Program-made: the position numbers and the translations under genes
Notes under the pieces: generated by a model
Seen by the model: the letters and a program-made list of their open reading frames with translations, nothing else
Database searches by the model: none
What the model was told of the DNA's origin: nothing
Shown: piece by piece, positions 34,291-46,107 of the stretch
Numbering within the stretch: position 1 is the first letter of the stretch
Layout of the letters: each line of letters begins with the position of its first letter
NCBI RefSeq assembly: GCF_022539665.2
Contig: NC_081338.1
Coordinates: 1,054,001 to 1,118,000 of the forward strand
Reading direction: 5' to 3'
Length of the DNA stretch: 64,000 nucleotides
From: Daphnia carinata
Lineage: Eukaryota > Arthropoda > Branchiopoda > Diplostraca > Daphniidae

Positions 34291-35460
34291 TTAACAGGTA
34301 TGTGTTAACATTTACATTTAAGGAAGACCGGCCAGTTTATTCCATTGATTTTCAGGGAAAAAGCTGGAATTGTCTGATAAGACAACGAAAATCAAACTTA
34401 AACGGAAGTTAGATGGAATGAAGAAGAAATTAAAAAGGAAAAGCAAGAAGAAGAGGTCCTGAATTGCCAAACATGCTCGAGCCACCAAGGCAGCATCTGT
34501 GTCATCAACCTCTGGTCTTTCAGAGTTTGTTAAAACAGAAATTCCTGAAACAAGACTAGCAAGTACACTGCCAACACCAATTTTTAACAGTGAAGGCTGC
34601 CTAGTTTCCAGCAAATTTGATTTTGGAGAACTATCTAATTCCTCGCCCATTCTGAAAAAAACCCACTTTAGATCCAGAAGTGGCAACGATAAAAAAAAAA
34701 ACTGAAAGCCAAAATGAAAATCTTGGTAGGCCAAGCTGAAGCTGAGAATGCAAGAAGCATTGAAGAGAAACAGGCATGAAATGGTGCTCTGCAAATAGCT
34801 GAAGGTTTTCAGGTAAACTTTCAATTTGACAAAAGTATTTGTAAGATCTTGAAAACGTTTAACCTTTCTGTATTGCAATAGGTAAAAGACTATGTGGAAT
34901 TGCTTGCCAAATCGATTAATGAACGAGACCAAATCAGAGAGTAACAAAAATTGCGCTGAACGAATCGAAGAAAAGGAAAAGAGAAAGGAATAACAACAGA
35001 AAAGGAGAAAAGCCAACATTAAGAAAAAGAAAACTGAAAAGAAAGAACATAAAGTGAATAAACTAAAGAAAAAAAGGCAAATTTATCGCATGAAAGGCTG
35101 ATACTGACTAATGGATCAGCTAAACTTGTGTTCTTTTATGTGCAGCCATGTCGTGATTTTTTTTTAGGTTTTTTAGAAAAATACACTGATATGCCTTCCA
35201 TGATCGTGGAAAATTTGAAGAAAAAAAATCTTAGATTCATTTTAAAAGGTTTAGTGTCTTCACTAATAAGAGACTCTCATAAAAAAAAGTCCGTCATGGT
35301 AGAAAATTGATTTGTCATTATTATTAGCTTTGTTAACGTAAAGTGTAAAGCTTCCTTATATCTCAATGTAGTATGTGATGTGTAATTAGGTATTCAATAG
35401 CTGCTTGAAAATGTGCAAAAGGTGAAAACAGGACACGAAGAACGAACAAAATCATTTATA
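34290..35460 (+). pseudogene. SURF6-like gene copy, right arm, second (3' part)
   Basis: A tandem partial duplicate of the preceding copy. KKLELSDKTTKIK near 34360, FVKTEIPETRL near 34525, FNSEGCLVSSKFDFGELSN near 34580, then the coiled lysine-rich tail with ANIKKKKTEKKEHK near 35010. VKTE in FVKTE fits the sumoylation consensus and persists in three of the four copies. Confidence 0.5.
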
Positions 35461-36315
35461 GCAGTATGTTATGATTTTAATATATTTATTGGGCTCTTTG
35501 AAATTGTTAAAAGAATTGAAAATGTATAAGGAATAAAAGGTATTAAAATCAATATTGAATTACAATAGTCTTTGTTTTGGTCCTTGCCTCAGACGATAGT
35601 TTAAGTTTGTAATATTATTCCTATAAACGTTATTTATCAAATGTAATATAATAAACTAGTCTTCGTGGTAACATATATTTTTGTTCCCAGCAACCACAAA
35701 AGCCCCGCGGAACTCATTCAGTTTCCGTATTCACAACAAATCAGTGGTCTTTACCTATGGAATAAGTATCGACAAAGGGAAGTTATAACGGATATGGACT
35801 AAGGGTTGGGGGGAATGATCAAAGAGGGTGGACAGAACAAGGCTAAGTGCGAAAAACATATATTTCTTATATTATATTTAAGGAAGCGATAGTAGTTCAA
35901 TAAACAAAAATTGTGAAAAATTAACTTTATTTAATGGGATATTAGCAATATATAAATACTAACATAATTCGAAATATAATTGCTACCGAATAAATAATCA
36001 AAGATTAACTAGCGTGCATACGCTAACATTGTTTGATCTCTGCAAACCTTATAGAATATCACGGTTTCAGCAACCTTTGTACAATCCAAATTCCACGGAA
36101 TAGGAGGTGGGAAATACAATTTTCGAAACAAATATAAAGTTTGTAGGAACATGGAAATTGAGCGGAGAAAAAGGCCCAGTCCAATGGAGAAAAAGGCCCA
36201 CTTTTGAATTTGGAAAAAAGTGGGCCTTTTTCGTATGGGCCTTTTTCGTCTGGGCCTTTTTCGCGGGCCTTTTTCGTCTGGGCCTTTTTCGTCTGGGCCT
36301 TTTTCTACGACCTCC
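35455..36315 (-). repeat. Right TIR arm, foldback element
   Basis: Inverted copy of 30107-30960. The outer end (36170-36305) has two forward and five inverted AAAAAGGCCC-type units. Confidence 0.75.
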
Positions 36316-36324
36316 GTTTAATGG

Positions 36325-36505
36325 GTTGGATTCAAAGGCAGTTGGTATACAAATTGTAGACACTTTATCAACAAATCTCCAGAGCTGGCCATTGAAATTG
36401 ATTCGTTTCAAAGCTATTAAACTTCCTATAGTACATAAAGCTCCTCCTACTGCAAGTATCGGCATAGTAAGAATAATGAATTTTCATGTAAACAACAACC
36501 AGTAA
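36325..36505 (+). pseudogene. Transposase-like pseudogene, 3' part
   Basis: Continues the frame cut at 30106: VGIQIVDTLSTNLQSWPLKL and RFKAIKLPIVHKAPP, the usual C-terminal block of this family. Its position directly after the 9-bp duplication confirms that the foldback element jumped into the gene. Confidence 0.6.
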
Positions 36506-37165
36506 TGAAGCCTCCACGGAGGTTAGTTTTTATGTTTTGTTTATAAATATTACATATCTAACCTAAATATTGATTATAGTAGATTGGAAACTCGGTATTG
36601 CTTCATAAAAATTTTCTTTTCTATATATTAGATGAAGGAAAATTTATTCCGGTGAATAATGTTTGCCAGTCACATCCTGAGATAGACACCGGAACATTTC
36701 CAGCTTATTATCATTTCCACATTTTTATGAAACACTTTACTTTAACCATGAACAACGAACATTACACAGGCTTTCAACTTCAATAACTTGAATCCCAAAA
36801 AATCATTCAGCCTGTGTATAAAACAATTTAAAAAGCATCAATTTACTCATTTGTATATTGCATATATGGTACGAGAAGGTTAAGTACGCCTCGGTGCCGC
36901 GCACGCCAATTGTAATCTTTCATTTTGGGAACATACTTTTTAACTGTTGCTTATAGTGTTACACAAAATTGTTGCTGTAATTCCGAAAATAGTTTATGGA
37001 GGGAAAAGGTGGAAAGATGTTTTTCATAATACAGCATGTAGACATCTGGTGGACATCAGTAAACTACACCAATATTTGACAAATAGTACTATAGGCTTAC
37101 AGTTGTTTTAGATAACCAAATACAGTAATCAGACAAGTTGATATCTATTAGATATAAAAAAGATA
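36506..37165. other. No recognised gene
   Basis: AT-rich flank of the transposase relic; only short frames. Confidence 0.35.
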
Positions 37166-38690
37166 TCACGTTCTACTAGGGAAGAGATGAAACGAAGTTT
37201 CCATGGCCGCCACGGTGACAGTTGATTCTCGGTAGGCGTCCCAAAGCTCATCACTGAAAATAGACCATCCTCTTGGTAATTGCTCAATTATTGCTTTGAT
37301 AACTTTGTTGAATTTTGCTGGAGAGACAATTTGAGGGGCCAAATGCCCGTTGGCTAATAGACTGAAGCCGATGTCGAGACTATCGGCTAGTTGTTCTAGC
37401 CACAGCAAGATTTGATTCATCGCTTCAAACATTTCATCCAGTTGGGAAAAATATTCGAAGTAATTTAGTTCCAGTCCTTCTATTTCACCATTCTCTCCAT
37501 TATGTTCGTTGTGACATTCTTCTTTATGGAATACTGGTCTCGCAGCTCTCTGATAAGTTTTGTGTTTGTTCTGGACTCCCACAGTGATTCATTTACTATC
37601 GTTGCTTGTTGGTCGATGATGTGGTTTACTTCTCTTTGATTTCGAGGTTTCTTGATGAACTCAGGACATGAAGAAAGTCAGTTACCGACGTGTATCCGAC
37701 TCTTACGGTCAGGTTCTGATTCAGCTCGTGCTTTCTCATATTGTAATATTGTGTTTGAGAATTGATCTTTGTCTTCGTATAAGTGAGTGTTCAATTCTCG
37801 TATCGTGTTTTATCGACGTGCCGACGAGTTGTGTTACACTTCGTCGTCATCTTGCATCTATTCTCATATTCTGTTCGCGCTATTGCGGTAAGCTTACACT
37901 ACAATTGTCCCGCTACACTTTCCGTTTCCCTTTTTATTTGGTATAACTTTCTTCCGTTCTTCCTATCAAAACCTTTGTACTTTTATGCTTAAGTAAGACA
38001 AATATAATCATCATTGTGGATACAACGCCTCTGAGTTCTTTTTAGTTCTTTTATTCTTTTATTCTTTGTTGTCTTAAATTCGTAAAGTCAATCTTTCCAC
38101 GGGAAAGATGCTTTACACAAGTAGTATCTAACTGTTTAATTCTTCTAAATCTTTTTGTGTTGAAACTCCAAACAGCCATTTCAGGATTGATCCTCCATCG
38201 TCAATGAGACTTCGACAACTTCTTTGGTTAGTGTTCAAGGTTTTTTTGATGTTTGTCAATCGGTTTGCTGCGTTCTCCATTCCTTTCAGAATTGTTTGTA
38301 TTCTGCTGGCGATTCTTCTAGCCACTATTCGTTGTGGTCGTGAACCTGCATTCTTCGACTTTTCTGCGACTTCCTGTTGGTAGATTATCTTCTGCTTCAG
38401 GTATGCTGTTGCTGTATCAGCTAATCCCAAGTCAAGATCTGTTACGATGGTTCACGATGATTCACTGAACGCAACATCAGTCTGTTGTTTGAATAATACA
38501 TTCTCTCCCAGGATCTGATATGCCTGATAGCGGTCCCAGCAGAAAAATGAGAAACGGCACCACTAGAGTTAGATACCTCGCTGGAGGTCTTCTATTACGA
38601 TTAGGCCTTCTGGTTGAAGTTGGCGTGATCAGTTCTGGAGTAGGCGTGACGGGATAGAGACAGTGATCCCCCTCGTCATAAGTACCTAGA
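37166..38690 (-). pseudogene. Env fragment of a gypsy element, interrupted
   Basis: The pieces 37166-37650 and 38115-38690 match the env region 53180-54160 of the complete element, including FSLLANGHLAPQIVSP and ESTVTVAAME. Between them (37650-38115) about 470 bp of unrelated sequence is inserted. The surface-subunit end, cleavage region and TM domain downstream are missing. It cannot make an envelope protein. Confidence 0.7.
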
Positions 38691-39295
38691 GGTTTCGACA
38701 GACGTACCCCAAAAAACGACAAACCTACCCCAACAGACCTACCCTTACAGAAAATGGAAAAAACATATCCCGTCAAACTACCCCGACATATGTACCCAAT
38801 AAAAAATTTAAAAACGCTCCCGTCACAGCTACCCCTTTAAAAATTTATTTTAAAAAAGCCGTCTTATCTACCCATTTGTTTAACTGAGACCGACAAACCT
38901 ACCCCTTCGCTGAACACTGATCGACATACCTACCTCTCCGATTAATGCAAGCTGACATATCTACCCCTTCGATTAATACAGTCCGACAGACCTACTCCTT
39001 TGATTAATACAGTCCGACATACCTACCCTTTCGATTAATACAGTCCGACACACCTACCCCTTTGATTAATACAGCCCGACATACCTACCCTTTCGATTAA
39101 TACAGACCGACATCCGTACTCCTCCACTGGAAATTGATCGACACACCTACCTCTGCGGTTAATGCACTCCGACACACCTACCCCTTCTGTAAAAACAGTC
39201 CGACACTCCTACCCCTTCGTTTGAAATATCCGACTTACCTACCCCTTCGTTTAATAGAACCCGACGCACCTACCCCTGTGTTACAGGACTTTTTA
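38670..39295 (-). repeat. GTAGGTGTGTCGG minisatellite element, copy 2
   Basis: More than ten ~31-bp units of the type ATTAATACAGTCCGACAYAC plus CTACCCYTTCG. It shares the end GTACCTAGAGGTTTCGACAG with the other copies, and that end adjoins env sequence both here and at 43745. Confidence 0.75.
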
Positions 39296-39468
39296 AAAAT
39301 GTATTTAGACTGGCTTCAGTCTACCTATGATAAGCAGCATCCATTTTTAATCATCTTTTTGCTCGTGAGATAAGATGAGGAAACAAGATGATTCCGCATT
39401 CGCTATTTTTTTCATTATTTGATCAGCTTTAATATTTTTATAATACTATGAAGTAGATTACAAAATAT

Positions 39469-39825
39469 TGTCGCGAGGGGAAAATCGTTGACGTGGTTGT
39501 CATTTCTTAAAAGACGTGACAACCAACGTTTTAATTGCGTAAAGTACAGCTTCTTATGAAAGATGCTGTAACACGCAGATAAACTAGTAAAGATAGTTAA
39601 GTCTTAGAATTTGTGTAACCCTAAAGATTGGGCGTATATCCTTCACAAGGGTATAAAAGCCCATACATTTTAGCCCTGAGTTAGTTATCCCTATATTTCC
39701 TAGTCTCTTCACGTTCCTGTGTTCAGGCTAAGTAAAAAGCGTAGTTATTCTTCATTTCTGTTATGTTTTGTATTTCCCCTTAAAGTTCAATACAAATCAT
39801 TTATAAAGTTAAGTCCAGTGTGACA
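39469..39825 (+). mobile_element. Solo gypsy LTR
   Basis: Starts TGTCGCGAGGGG, ends CAGTGTGACA, and is the inverted relative of the LTRs at 50683 and 59188. ATAT lies on both sides (39465-39468 and 39826-39829). GGGTATAAAAGCC at about 39648 is its TATA box. It formed by recombination between two LTRs. Confidence 0.85.
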
Positions 39826-39829
39826 ATAT

Positions 39830-40280
39830 TCAATGAAGATTTTCCCTGCTTAGTTTCTATTCTGGCCACCGTCTCAAAACTGCAATTAATTGCTTCGAAA
39901 CATTAAATATTAATGACCTAATTTTTCTGTTTCTATACATACCATATTACCCCGTTTCCATAAATAACGTGAAGTCTAAAACTCTAAGCGGAACTGGGAA
40001 AACTGATAGAAAGGATTGTTTGGGTTTGTATATTAGGTGAATTAAATTTAGTAATAACCTACACGAGACGGAAGAGACAAAGAAGGTGGAGGAGGTGGTG
40101 GGGACTCCTGTCGAATGCTTGTTTCCCTTTCCTGGCAAGACTTCTTTTATTCCTTTCTGAATCTGTTGTCGAAATATCTTCCATCTCTAAAGCCGATTTG
40201 CATTACGCCTTTCTTCTTAGTATTATCTGGACGACGAATTATATTGAAAAAATCAATAATGAATGATCAACCATGAAATG
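39830..40280. other. Non-coding flank
   Basis: No gene. 40220-40260 matches 247-285, the flank of the first duplicated locus. Confidence 0.4.
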
Positions 40281-41213
40281 AGTAGGGAAGACCGGACCCA
40301 TCTTGGACGCCGTTCCAAGTTGTACATTGCCGCGAAAAATATAAGTTGTAAAAATAAAAATATTATATTTACAAATTTTGTTTGAAACAGGTTTTTTTAA
40401 ATAGTGTAAGAGTTTGCGTTTCGTGTCTTAATTATTTACTGAGTTATTAAATAAACAAAAAAAATGAGAAAAAGTCTGTATTTTTTTGGTTCCTTATCGG
40501 TGATTTTTCCTACGTTATCTTACAATTATTTGTTTATAAATAATGGCAGTAAGTAGAGCAGAGATTTTTTAATAATATTTTAAAGTCAAAATAATTTTAG
40601 TCATTCAACTTTAAACACATCAGTTTTCCTGCGAAAACTGTTTTTTGGGGCCAAATTGTACAGACGGCATGGGTGATATTGGACACGAAATGGGCGTGCA
40701 AGGAAGGAGTAAGGTCAAAGCGCGAAAGTTTAAAATGTTTCAATTTAACGGAACATTTACAATATAGCTAAAGTTTATTTATATTTTTTATCTAAATGAA
40801 AAAAAATTATCCAAATGTGTTGGCTCCACCTCCTCCTATGTCTTCCCTATCAGTAAAATGAAAATATTTCAGTGATAACACAAGTCTTTTATTTCATGTA
40901 ATATCTTATTAAGACATTGAAATTGTTCCCTAATTTAATAGCCATAAGTCCAAATAAAAGTAAAATTTTAAAACAATTCATTCTACCTATTTTGACCCCG
41001 TCCAAAGTCATCCCGGCTCGGTCTAAACTCGCCGCAAAATATAAATCGTAATAAATTCTAAAAAAATTACATTATATCGCTGAAAAAAATTCAGGGGGTG
41101 GAGGAAAAGTTGAAAATTCATTTTTAACAAATTTTGCGAATTTTGCGTAAGTGGGATGGTAAATAATGGGGTAAAACCGAAACTGTCCAAGATGGGTCCG
41201 GTCTCCCCTACTG
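40281..41213. mobile_element. TIR element with AGTAGGGGAGACCGG ends
   Basis: The left end reads AGTAGGGAAGACCGGACCC and the right end GGGTCCGGTCTCCCCTACT, with CATCTTGGAC continuing the inverted match inward. Echoes of the same phrase lie at 40640-40690 and 40990-41030. No coding frame and no clear target duplication. Confidence 0.65.
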
Positions 41214-41374
41214 TTGCAGCCCATGGGTCGTCGTTGCTTTCATAAAATTAAAAAATTCTCTACCATCCATAGCCTTCTCTACCACCATTCCTTGATTGCA
41301 TTCCGCAAACTCTGTTTCCGTGATCGCCAAGGAAAAACTTCGCCACTTTATTTCAACGTACCTATTACCACACG

Positions 41375-41440
41375 CGGGGATTGAACCTTAGGTTTGTTTG
41401 TCGAAGAGTATAGTAATCCAGTTTGCTACCTAGTAGCCTA
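41375..41440 (-). other. tRNA-like relic
   Basis: The minus strand has TAGCAAACTGG (A-box-like) and GGTTCAATCCCC (B box). Duplicate of 606-670 and better preserved. Confidence 0.4.
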
Positions 41441-41699
41441 CTCTTCAACGGAATACGCTTACAAAGTTCCTAGACTGTACGATGTCGCATGCTTATGTGT
41501 TATTAAGTGTTCCACACAATTTTTTTCGATTTGATCGATTATTAAACACACAACGTTGCTTTTACCCCATTTATTTGCGGAATTTATACCCTATTATTGC
41601 CGAATCCAAATCATTGTGCGTAGCACGTTCCATCCGGTTGAGTGTAAAACTGACAATATATCGTAGTGCCTCTCGCACGATTCAACCTACTTGCTAGTG

Positions 41700-42990
41700 A
41701 CCGAATTCCTTTGAACAGGGCACTACCTGATATTAGATAGCCACAGTGCAAAGTGCTCACTTACTATGTCAATGAACTTCCCACTACTTCAGTTATAATT
41801 GTTTTTCATAATGAGGCATGGAGTACTCTGGTGAGAACAGTTCACTCTCTTATGAATCGATCACCAGATAATGTGTTATGGGAGATTATTCTTGTAGATT
41901 ATGCAAGCAACAGAATTTTTCTAGGGAAGCTACTGGATGATCATGTTAGCAAATTACCTGCAACAGTTATGGTTTTACGATCAGGCAAGAGAATTGGCCT
42001 GATACGAGCTAGACTCATGGGAGCTCGCAAGGCCACTGGCGATGTGCTAAAGTTTCTAGATGCTCACTGCGCAACTACTGTTGGATGGCTTGAGCAACTT
42101 CTATAGCGTATAAAAATGAACCCAAACTTAGCCGCCGTCGTAATAATTGACATTATTAGCGATGGCCGCGTTGCCCTCTTACGAAGTTTCGAACTTCATC
42201 ACGGAGGTATGTCATGCAATCTGCACTTTCGATCGTTTGGTGCATCGTAAGCCTTAATGTCGACGTGGGAACAGGACCATTCCTTTCAGGACTCAAGTGA
42301 TGGCAGGCGGATTATTTGCAATTGGCAGAGATTATTTTTGAAAAATTTGGAACATACGACGACCAGATGGATATTTGGGGTGGTGAGAATATTGAAATGT
42401 CTTTATGAATTGGCAGTGTAGTGGTCGAGTAGAAACGGCCCAATGTAGCCATGTCGCTCACGTATTCCAGAAATCGAGTCCTTACACCTTTCCAGGGGGG
42501 GGGGGGTAAATCAAAATCCTCTATTCAAATCTTGCTCGAGCTGCGCTAGTATGGATGGACGAATGGAAAGAATTCTTTTTCAAAATGAACCCTGAAGCTA
42601 ATCGCCTTCGTGATGCCCAGCCATAGGGTCGTCATGCCATTGCGTGATAGGTTTAAATTCAATGATTTTAATTGGTACTTGAATAACGTTTGGTCTGAGA
42701 ACTTCTCCTATGCACCAGACAGATTTTTCGGAAAGGCCATTCATAAAGCAACTGGCAAATGTATAGAGCGATCACTTGGCGGTGGAGGTGTATCCCAACC
42801 GGTTGGTACGGCGCAAGCTCGTTCCATGCGTTACGCATTGGTTTGATACACATTTGTGGGTTGCCACATGGAATAATACCAAGAAAGATAGTCGTACGCA
42901 TGTCGGTTATATTATGTACGACGAGTCATTGAATACTTTCCAGTCTGTCTTTGTAACCCCCTTCATAGCATCATAATATTCTTAAAGCTA
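41700..42990 (+). pseudogene. GALNT (polypeptide GalNAc-transferase) pseudogene
   Basis: Family blocks appear in order: [19 protein letters not shown] (41785), the FLDAHC metal-binding DxH (42053), RTQVMAGGLFAIGRDYF (42290), [11 protein letters not shown] (42368), FNWYLNNVW (42669) and a start of the ricin-type lectin domain (GKAIHKATGKCIE, near 42735). Such enzymes attach GalNAc to Ser/Thr in the Golgi. Here stops and frameshifts occur (near 41735, 42104, 42340 and 42405 onwards) and the N-terminal membrane anchor is absent. A possible acceptor at the 5' edge (CTTGCTAG) suggests a genomic, not processed, copy. It lies in the duplicated locus shared with 247-1160 and 8691. Confidence 0.85.
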
Positions 42991-43134
42991 ATCAAATAAT
43001 ACAAACAGTACGGTATCTCACATGGAAATAATATCATGTTGTTTCATTACCTTACCTTCTTACAGAACAAAAGATAATTAAAAACGGGTGTTTTTTATCA
43101 GAGGTACAGTTAAGCCAGTCTAAATACACCAATA

Positions 43135-43745
43135 AAAAAGTCTGTATCAAATGGGTAGGTGTGTCGGGCTAAATTGAACGTAGGGGTAGGTAAGTCGGAT
43201 TTTAAAAACGGAGGGGTAGGTTTGTCGGGCTCAAATAAACAGAGGGGTAGGTTTGTCGGGCTCAACTAAACGAAGGGGTAGGTCTGTCGATCAGTTTTCA
43301 ACAAAGGGTTAGGTATGTCGGTCTGTGTTAATCGATGGGATAGGTGTGTCGTCCGGTTTTCAAGGAAGAGGCAGTTATGTCGTACTGTTTTAATTGAAGG
43401 GGCTGGTGTGTTGTTCAATTTCCATCGATGTGGTAGGTATGTCGGGCTGTATTAATCGAAGAGGTAGGTGTGTCGATCAGTTTAAACGAACGGGTAGGTA
43501 TGCATGTCTTATAAAACAAAAGGTTACATACGACGGCTGCAATTGTAGTTTATTTATAATGGAGTAGATGTGACGGGAGCGCCTTTTAATTTTTGAGTGG
43601 GTACATATGTCGGGGTAGCTATGACGGGGGATGTTTCCATTTTCTGCAGGGGTACGTGTGTCGAGGTAGATTTGTCGTTTTTGGGGGTACGTCTGTCGAA
43701 ACCTCTAGGTACTTGTGACGGAGGGTAGCACTGTCCTCATGCCGG
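43135..43745 (+). repeat. GTAGGTGTGTCGG minisatellite element, copy 3
   Basis: Units such as GGGGTAGGTTTGTCGGGCTC alternate with AACTAAACGAA- and TTAATCGA-like spacers. The right end is the same as in copies 1 and 2 and joins env-like sequence at about 43745. Internal order is closest to copy 1. Confidence 0.7.
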
Positions 43746-43999
43746 CGTGACCACGTCGTTTTCCTTGGTGCCTGGTGACGCATTACTTTGTTCAATTGGT
43801 ATTGCTTCCGAATCAGCCTAAGGTTGTGGATCACTTGAAGCAGGTATATCTTGTAATTGTTTTTCTTGCTGATTTTCATCTTCTTTCTCTGAGGCTTCTT
43901 CGGTAAAGCCAGGACCCGACACAGCTTCATGAAATGATTTCATCCGCACTACGTGAACGATATCTGTTTTCCATCGGCCGGTTGCCGATATCGTAGTTC

Positions 44000-46020
44000 A
44001 CGTGTGGTTCTTCGTAGTTCACGTGTGTGGCAAGCCACACCCGTGAACTTAAATGGCCACTTCAAATGGTCCTAGCCAACGATGAAGAAGTTTTTCTGAT
44101 TTTCTCACTTTGCGTATAGGCTTGTAGGCCAACACCAAATCTCCTTCGGTGAATGATAATTCTCTATGGCGTGCGTCTTAGGTCGTAGGTTTGTTGTACT
44201 CGCTCCATTCTAATTTTGACTTTTTTTCTAGCTGCTGCTAAGTCAGCTATTAGACGATCTGCATATCCCACTGTTGCTTCCTGTTCTTCCAGCAATGGGT
44301 TTGGATCTGGTCCCACCTCCAAGTCGATGGGAAGTCTGGGCTCACGTCCGTAGAGAAAAAAGAATGATGAGTATCCTGTAGATTCTTGTCTGGCTGTGTT
44401 GTATGCGAAGCAGACGTATTGTAAGGTTTCGTCCCAACCTCGTTGGTCACTGCTGACGTACATTGACACCATTGCCGTCAATGTATGGTTCATCCTCTCC
44501 ACTGCTCCATTTGCCTGAGGGTGATACCTGAAGTCGTCTTGTGGTTGGTGAGTAGTTTCTTGACGACAGCTTGAGTTTGGCGATTAAACACTTTCCTGGA
44601 TCCGTTATTGTTTGCTCTGGAGCTCCGTGGCGCAGAAAAATTTGATGGACGAAGAATTCTGCAACGTCTTCTGCTTTCCCAGTGGGCATAGCTTTTAACT
44701 CAGCCCGTTTGGTTTGGTAATCCACTGCCACTATAACCATCCTGTTCCCTTTGGTAGACAGTGGAAATGACGCTAGAAGGTCCATTCCTACTCTTTGAAA
44801 TGGCCTTTCCACTTTAATGCATTGCAGAAGTCCTAGAGGCCTTTTTTTCCTTAACAATGTACGAAGCTCTGCCCATGACGAACTATGTCCAGTATCATCT
44901 TCGGCCAGTAGAAGCGATCACAAATGTTTGGTAGTGTGCGATTGATGCCAAGGTGACCGGATACAATGTCGTCATGGTATGCGTATAGAATTCTTTCACG
45001 GTAGTCAACAGGTACGCATAGTCTTCTGTAACTTTTTCCCATTCTTTATGGTTTCTTTATAGAGTTTTCCAATTAGTGCAGGTTTTTTGTTTGTCTGCTA
45101 GGGCATTACTTTCTTCTTCGTAGAGTAATGGGCCATCAGTTAGTGCCACGACCACGAAACAGCGGTCATCTTCTAACTGTTCTGTTTTGGTAATGGATTT
45201 CTTGAAAGACAATCTGCGTTGTCATATGTCTTTCCACTACGATATACAATCGTAATATCGTATTCTGGTAGTGACAGGCTCCCACGTGCTAAACGACCTG
45301 CGAGGTCTTTTTTGCTCATTAGCCAACACACAGCTTGGTGATCTGTGACGACTTTCACTTTGCAGCCCCACAGAAGAGATCTGAACTTGGAAGGACACCA
45401 CACTAGTGCGAGACACTCTTTTTAAGTTATCGAATAGTTCACTTCCGACTTAATCAGTAAACGATTGGCGTATGCTACGGGACGATCTGCTTCTTCTATA
45501 CGCTGGGCTAGTACACCTCCTATACCGTATCCGCAGGCGTGAGGAAAAATGTCCATCGGCAAGTCGTACTTGGGATGGGCCAAAACTGGAGCTGAGGTAA
45601 GTGCTTTTTCAGGGCATTAAAACTATTGGCCTGATCTTCTCTGCACACGAACGGAATTTCTTTCTTCGTGAGTGACGTGAGTGGTCGTGCTATTGAAGCG
45701 AAACCTTGGATACGACGTCGCTAGTACGAACATAGGCCAAAAAACTTTGCACTCGTTTAACTTTGTTTGCTGTTGAATGGCCTTCACTGGGTGATGAGAA
45801 ATTTGAGACTGCCTCGAGCTTTTCAGGATCTGGTGTAACACCGTCTTTTGAAATCAGATGGCCCAAAACTTTTAGAGTGTGCTCTAGGAATGAGCATTTT
45901 GACCATTTTAGTTTCAAACCCGCTTTAACAAGACAACCCAGCACTAAGCGAAGTCGTTCCAAGTGTTGTTGGAAGGTTGCTGAGTAAATTATGACGTCAT
46001 CCAGGTTTTATTGGCTATTG
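44000..46020 (-). pseudogene. Gypsy pol relic (RT end, RNase H, integrase)
   Basis: Pieces include GLKLKWSKCSFLEHTLKVLG (RT thumb side, near 45900), KVKVVTDHQAVCWLMSKKDL (RNase H end, near 45330), HLGINRTL and YWPKM (integrase zinc region, near 44930), VGMDLLASFPLSTKGNR (44780) and [13 protein letters not shown] (44330). Frame changes and stops lie between them, and the RT catalytic YLDD is deleted. Confidence 0.8.
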
Positions 46021-46107
46021 TTCAAACATTTCTTGAATGAAAAAAAAAATCTTAAATTACTTACTGTCTTAATTCCAAAAATTGTTCACACGTTTGTGGT
46101 TTCTTTG

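Larger units (their letters stand above)
30107..36315. mobile_element. 6.2-kb foldback (Pack-MULE-like) element
   Basis: Bounded by GTTTAATGG at 30098-30106 and 36316-36324, an exact 9-bp duplication. The arms are inverted over their outer ~850 bp, and the inversion continues inward through divergent SURF6-like copies, so most of the element is a giant palindrome. Nine-bp duplications and long TIRs fit Mutator-like elements; captured host exons fit the Pack-MULE type. No transposase is present. Confidence 0.75.
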
